64,000 nucleotides of DNA from Megamerina dolium (Eukaryota; Arthropoda; Insecta; Diptera; Megamerinidae). The notes below the pieces were generated by a model. The model did no database searches. It saw only the letters and a list, made by a program, of their open reading frames with translations, and was not told the DNA's origin. A program made the position numbers and the translations under genes. The stretch is from contig OY978526.1 of NCBI GenBank assembly GCA_963854835.1, positions 74,992,418-75,056,417 of the forward strand. Direction: 5' to 3'. Shown here one piece after another: positions 60,057 through 64,000 of the stretch; the stretch's first letter is position 1; the number at the start of each line of letters is the position of its first letter.

Positions 60057-61076
60057 AGTTTTTTTATATAAATTTTCTGTGAAATCGTAGATAGGAAATT
60101 TTTGCAGTACTTATAATAATTCGCATACGAGAAACCCAGTCATAGAAACCATTTAGACTTAGAACCAATAGATTTCATGAATAATCCTCAATTTTGGCCG
60201 AGCATTAACCTTAAACCTTTTTAAAAACGACGGTTCTAGTACAGATTTTGAAGAAGAAAACATACTAGTCGCACTTTATGTACTCAGAACCACAGAAGAA
60301 CAATCCGAAAATAATATCAAAATCAAGAAAAAAACTTGCAAAAAAAACAATTACATTTCTTTGTATTATTTTCATCATCATCATGAGTTCCTTCCTGCAC
60401 GTTTGTAAGAGTTTTAATTTTTAATTTCAGCACAAATACTCGTTCACATGAATAACATAGAGCAGAGGTGGGCAAATACCACTACTCATATGAAATATGA
60501 ATTGTATATGAAAATTCCCGCGCCCAGCCCTGATACAGAGCGACGTCTAAGTACTACGAGCAATCCTCAACATAGAAGATGTAAATATGTTTAGGTACAA
60601 TGTAGGTATTTATAGCTAAAAAATAGAAACAAACGAAAAAAATGGAGCAAAAATGTGTTGATTCACAATTGCTTGTGTGAATTATCAGAGAATAGTTGCA
60701 CTTTTAATTAAAGTGTTACCTATAGTCCCCGCTGTCTATTCCTTTCTCTGTCTGTCTGTCTGTCTGTCTCCATGTTTATGATTATCGTTATTTATAACAA
60801 CTACAAGAACAAAAAAGCAATATAATAGCAAAATAATATACATACTCGTATGTATTATGCATTATGCACAAGGTGCACATGTTTACGTATGCATATGCAT
60901 ACATACCTGATTGTTTTCTATGCAAATAACTGTATATAACTTAATAGTTGTTATTAAAAAAACATGTTTCTCATTGTTAGAAACTTTATTTAGATAAAGG
61001 TCATTTGTTGTAGGAGTTTTTGCAAATTATACAACTTGAATAAACATGATGATAATAAGCAGTGCCTACAGGTAAA
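60057..61076. other. intergenic with CTGT microsatellite
   Basis: AT-rich sequence with a (CTGT)n tract at about 60748-60770. No coding or RNA feature was recognised. Confidence 0.5.
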
Positions 61077-62450
61077 TTAAGGTATCCGACAAATGTATAG
61101 GAGAAAATTTTTGAACGCGAATACTAGTTGTCGTATGCTAGAAATATTGGATTTGACAAAAAACTACAAAATACAAGGTTTCGTCCCAATTGGTAAGGCT
61201 TTAGGACTCGCTCAGGAGCCCCAAGGTTAGAAAATAGTGTTTTTCATCATATTTCTCATTATTTAACCACAAATTGTCACCGTATTAATTTTCTACAATT
61301 TTTCTGTATTTTTGCTTGCTTAGGGGGTCTCCCCTACAAAATTGACCGTTCATTATCTCTTCGCTCTTTGGAGTCCGCTTTTAGAAGGTCCAACGACGTA
61401 TGAATACGTGCTTTTTCTCTTCAGGATTTTTTCAAAACATACTTAACCCCTATCTTGAGGTTCTCGGATGAGGCCAGACACCACGGTCTAGTTTTAGATA
61501 AAAAGCTTAACTGGATACACAATATTGAAGACCATGCGAAGAAAGCCTCTATGGCGCTGAAATTATGCAAACGGGTTATACGTAAAAAATGAATCCTCGT
61601 TTCGCGTGTTGTCTGTATACTAGTACTCATTGTAGGGCATTATCTCATCGAAAGACATGCTATTAGATTAGGATTAGTGGCACCTGACCAGGATCGCCGC
61701 TGTGATGATGAAAAAGAGCTGCAAACCAGCTCGCACCTTTTGTGTTAGTGTAGTGGTGTCGCATGCCACAGAAAGACACATTTGGCCAGTTACAACAAGA
61801 ACCAACTATTTGGTCCCAAGCTACTGGTGATTTATATCGCTTTTCCCGCAGTTTGGGATGGCTTCAGAGAAAATAGAGAGGTCTATTGGATTGACATTTT
61901 TATAAAATACACTCCTATCGCTTCAAATGTTACCATAGAAGAGTAAATTATATGACCGACCCCTATTAATTTTTTCATCATAACATTTTCTACCAATACT
62001 CTATTCCTATCTTTTAAGGAAACGCCCAAACAAAATGAGCTTAGAGAACATAAAATTTGACAATTAACTACATACCTGCCCAAGAATCGCTTCTAGTAGG
62101 ATGAAATATAGCTCCAACTCCCATTCGTTATACCTTCCTAATATTTTCCTCTAACATACATATAAAATGAACACAAAAACTGCTGAAAATTGACACGAAA
62201 ATAACACATAGCTCCCCAGGAATCGACTCTAGAGGAATCAAATGGAAGGCCGACCTACCTATACTCGACAGGATGGCTCCCATACAAAACTGATAATTTT
62301 TATAAAAGTAGCTTCCACCGCCCCCAGGGTCCTCTAGCACACTTACCCATTACCTCTATCCTTTCAGAGGGCGATCATATAAACCGAATAGAAAAAACAC
62401 CACCAGAATGTGTTTCTACTCCATCTTTTTTTAAGCAATTCTAAATGAGC
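61077..62450 (+). repeat. GGTGGG-family repeat, copy 8, interrupted by a LINE fragment
   Basis: It begins TTAAGGTATCCGACAAATG, like the left ends of copies 1, 3 and 7. Internal-unit landmarks appear on both sides of the LINE fragment: TTTTTTCAAAACATACTTAA, ATTATATGACCGACCCCTAT, CTGCCCAAGAATCGCTTCTA, and CCCCAGGAATCGACTCTAGA with GGAATCAAATG. The period in the right part is close to 120-170 bp. The right end was not located. Confidence 0.5.
61465..61880 (+). mobile_element. LINE fragment with RNase H-like C-terminus
   Basis: HGLVLDKKLNWIHNIEDHAK, followed by KASMALKLCKRVIRKKW-type sequence, resembles the region after RT in R1/I-type LINEs. It jumps to HYLIERHAIRLGLVAPDQDR with CDDEKELQTSSHLLC. 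That resembles the Cys/His-containing segment (C..C..DEEE..EHLLC) found C-terminal to RNase H in those elements. RT, most of RNase H and both ends are absent, with stops present. The clade is uncertain. Confidence 0.5.
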
Positions 62451-62769
62451 GTAAATAAATCAACAATAAACAATTTATTTTCTTTTGTATAATGGGCACG
62501 CATTGCTGGAGGCGCTTCCAACGTGAAACAAGAATAGATTTCCTTTCTTATAAAACCTCTTTAATTTCAAGCTTCTTTCGTAAGTGTAGTTGATCTACGA
62601 GCTCTGCCGAAGTTCCAACCGAACAAGATATCTGACAGAAGGGGAACTTGGCACGTTTCCCCGGAAACGGGGAAAAACTTAAGCACGAAATTTGAATGGC
62701 GGTGCGTCATAGTTTTTACGCCTCTAGGGACGGTACATTCATTCATTACAATGAGATACATGATGGCTG
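62451..62769. other. intergenic, no gene seen
   Basis: This stretch lies between the repeat and a transposase relic. The minus-strand frame at 62567-62761 has mixed composition but no recognised motif. Confidence 0.4.
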
Positions 62770-63540
62770 ATGAATATTGTTACACTAAGAATCTCAAACT
62801 GGAGTTGCTTGAAATCAATTTATTGGAGAATTTTCACTGCAATTCTGTGGAAACAGGCCTGGCTATGTGAGCAGTTGCACCATTTTGTTGAAATCACACC
62901 CAGTTGTAAGGGATTCTTTTTCGGCGTAGTTCCTTTCAACATCTCCAAGTAAGGGTCTCCATTAACCGTAACATTAACGCTGTTTTCTTCGAAATAGTAT
63001 GGTCCGACAATGCACCTTGATGAAACTGCATACCACACCGTGACGCGAAGTGGGTGTAATTCCGTCTCATGTAGCATCTAAGGGTTAGAATCACTCCATA
63101 TTCTACAATTTTGTTTGTTAACATTGTCGTTTAATTCAAAATGGACCTCATCAGACATATAAATGCAGTTCAAGATGTTTTCGTTCCCTTCCACTATTTG
63201 GAGGAACTTCTCGTAAAATTCCAAGCGAATTGGCAAGTCGACTATGTTCAGTTGGCTTGTTAGTTAAATTTTACATGGGAATAAGTTTAAACTTTTATTC
63301 AAAATTGTCTGCAGTGAATGTCTGCTGATATTCATTTGAGCAGATAAACTCCTTGTCAAAACTGTAGGATTGGTTAGTACGGCAGCAGCTACAGCAGCTA
63401 TTGTTTCCTGCGTCCGAACTGAGGGTTCACGATGATAAGGTATTCTTGCGATTACCCCACACTTGGCAAAATTATTCACGAGCCTCACTATATTCCATCC
63501 GTTGTGAAAGCAAAACGGTCGCAACTCTCATAGTGAGGGC
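62770..63540 (-). pseudogene. Tc1/mariner-superfamily transposase relic, related to DD41D group
   Basis: The minus strand carries an N-terminal winged-helix-like part (REPSVRTQETIAAVAAAVLT, then LSAQMNISRHSLQTILNKSL). After a stop it continues through YMSDEVHFELNDNVNKQNCR (first catalytic Asp), a stop, HPLRVTVWYAVSSRCIVGPY with FEENSVNVTVNGD, and in a shifted frame QNGATAHIARPV, where the second Asp (QDGA) is Asn. The third-Asp region is lost near 62790. No inverted repeats were found. It is closer in pattern to the 39.6- and 45.3-kb transposases than to the 1.35-kb mariner. Confidence 0.72.
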
Positions 63541-64000
63541 AAAGTTAACAAAAGCAACAAAAATTCTGATGAATTAATTATGAATAAGTGATACATGTTA
63601 CCGTAAAACTAAATGAGACTTGCACCGAATTCAAACGAATCATGGGCCAAGATAAAATTTGCCCTCTACATAGACCACGAATAACGGTTAATTTCTTTTT
63701 TCAGTGTATTTTTACGAAATTGCGACATAAATAAGTTCCAAATCAAATTCATTACTGCTTCGTTCTGTCTTTTCACTTCATGGGAGCAGTAAATCTTAAA
63801 AGAACAAAAGAATATATTCTTTAGAAGAAGCGCTTATAAACCCCCGTCCGAGATACCAAGTATATACATATATATTTACATATTGGTATAGGTGTAAGGA
63901 GATGAATTTTTCGCGTACTATTAACCATGGACCATTTGTTTCACACTTATTTAATTAAATAAAACAAAAAATGCTCGTACATATAGAACGAATATATGTA
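63541..64000. other. intergenic, no gene seen
   Basis: AT-rich sequence with a short TATACATATATATTTACATA tract near 63860. Nothing further was recognised up to the window end. Confidence 0.45.

Noticed and set aside
1..64000. CRISPR array, prophage or bacterial operon
   Set aside because: The composition, spliced gene and eukaryotic transposons exclude this. The regular repeats seen are microsatellites and the 170-bp units.

Overview
The window is AT-rich nuclear DNA from a higher fly (Diptera, Schizophora). A tephritid fruit fly is the best guess, an inference from the transposon families (mauritiana-type mariner, DD41D 'rosa-like' elements, jockey), the short 58-70 bp introns and the insect-type fatty acid synthase. 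No rRNA, intact tRNA gene, CRISPR or bacterial feature is present.

One host gene is clearly supported. A ten-exon, multidomain animal-type fatty acid synthase lies on the minus strand at 50150-58008. Every exon join keeps frame and gives a 2356-residue protein with KS, MAT, DH, non-catalytic methyltransferase-like, ER, KR, ACP and TE regions in order. The catalytic residues I could place are all present, but several motif residues beside them differ from the usual ones. It has a plausible TATA promoter, a short upstream ORF and a poly(A) signal. It is probably one of the diverged insect FASN paralogs rather than the housekeeping copy.

The rest of the window is intergenic sequence packed with mobile elements. 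(1) An RTE-like non-LTR family ending in a (TAAG)n tail has eight copies at 1, 13.3, 15.5, 19.0, 27.3, 29.8, 58.4 and 59.4 kb. Six have target-site duplications of 7-12 bp that I could read, and two are internally deleted copies whose duplications are intact. (2) A 5'-truncated jockey-clade element at 7.17-9.86 kb carries an uninterrupted 843-codon EN-RT frame. (3) Tc1/mariner elements and fossils lie at 1.35, 2.4, 16.8, 21.9, 39.6, 45.3 and 62.8 kb. (4) A family of tRNA-derived SINE-like repeats has copies at 3.5, 28.5, 36.4, 43.3, 46.1 and 48.3 kb. (5) A dispersed family that I do not recognise has imperfect terminal inverted repeats beginning near TTAAGGTGGG and internal units of about 160-175 bp. 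It occurs at 10.9, 12.9, 23.2, 31.5, 34.3, 36.9, 41.6 and 61.1 kb. (6) A LINE fragment with an RNase H-like tail is nested in the 61 kb copy of that family.

Insertions nested in other repeats give a relative chronology at several points. The fatty acid synthase exons and introns are free of recognisable transposons, although the flanks are saturated with them. No defence system or novel multi-gene system is evident. The most novel items are the unnamed internally repeated family, the SINE, the transmissible RTE deletion derivative, and the altered motif residues of the synthase.
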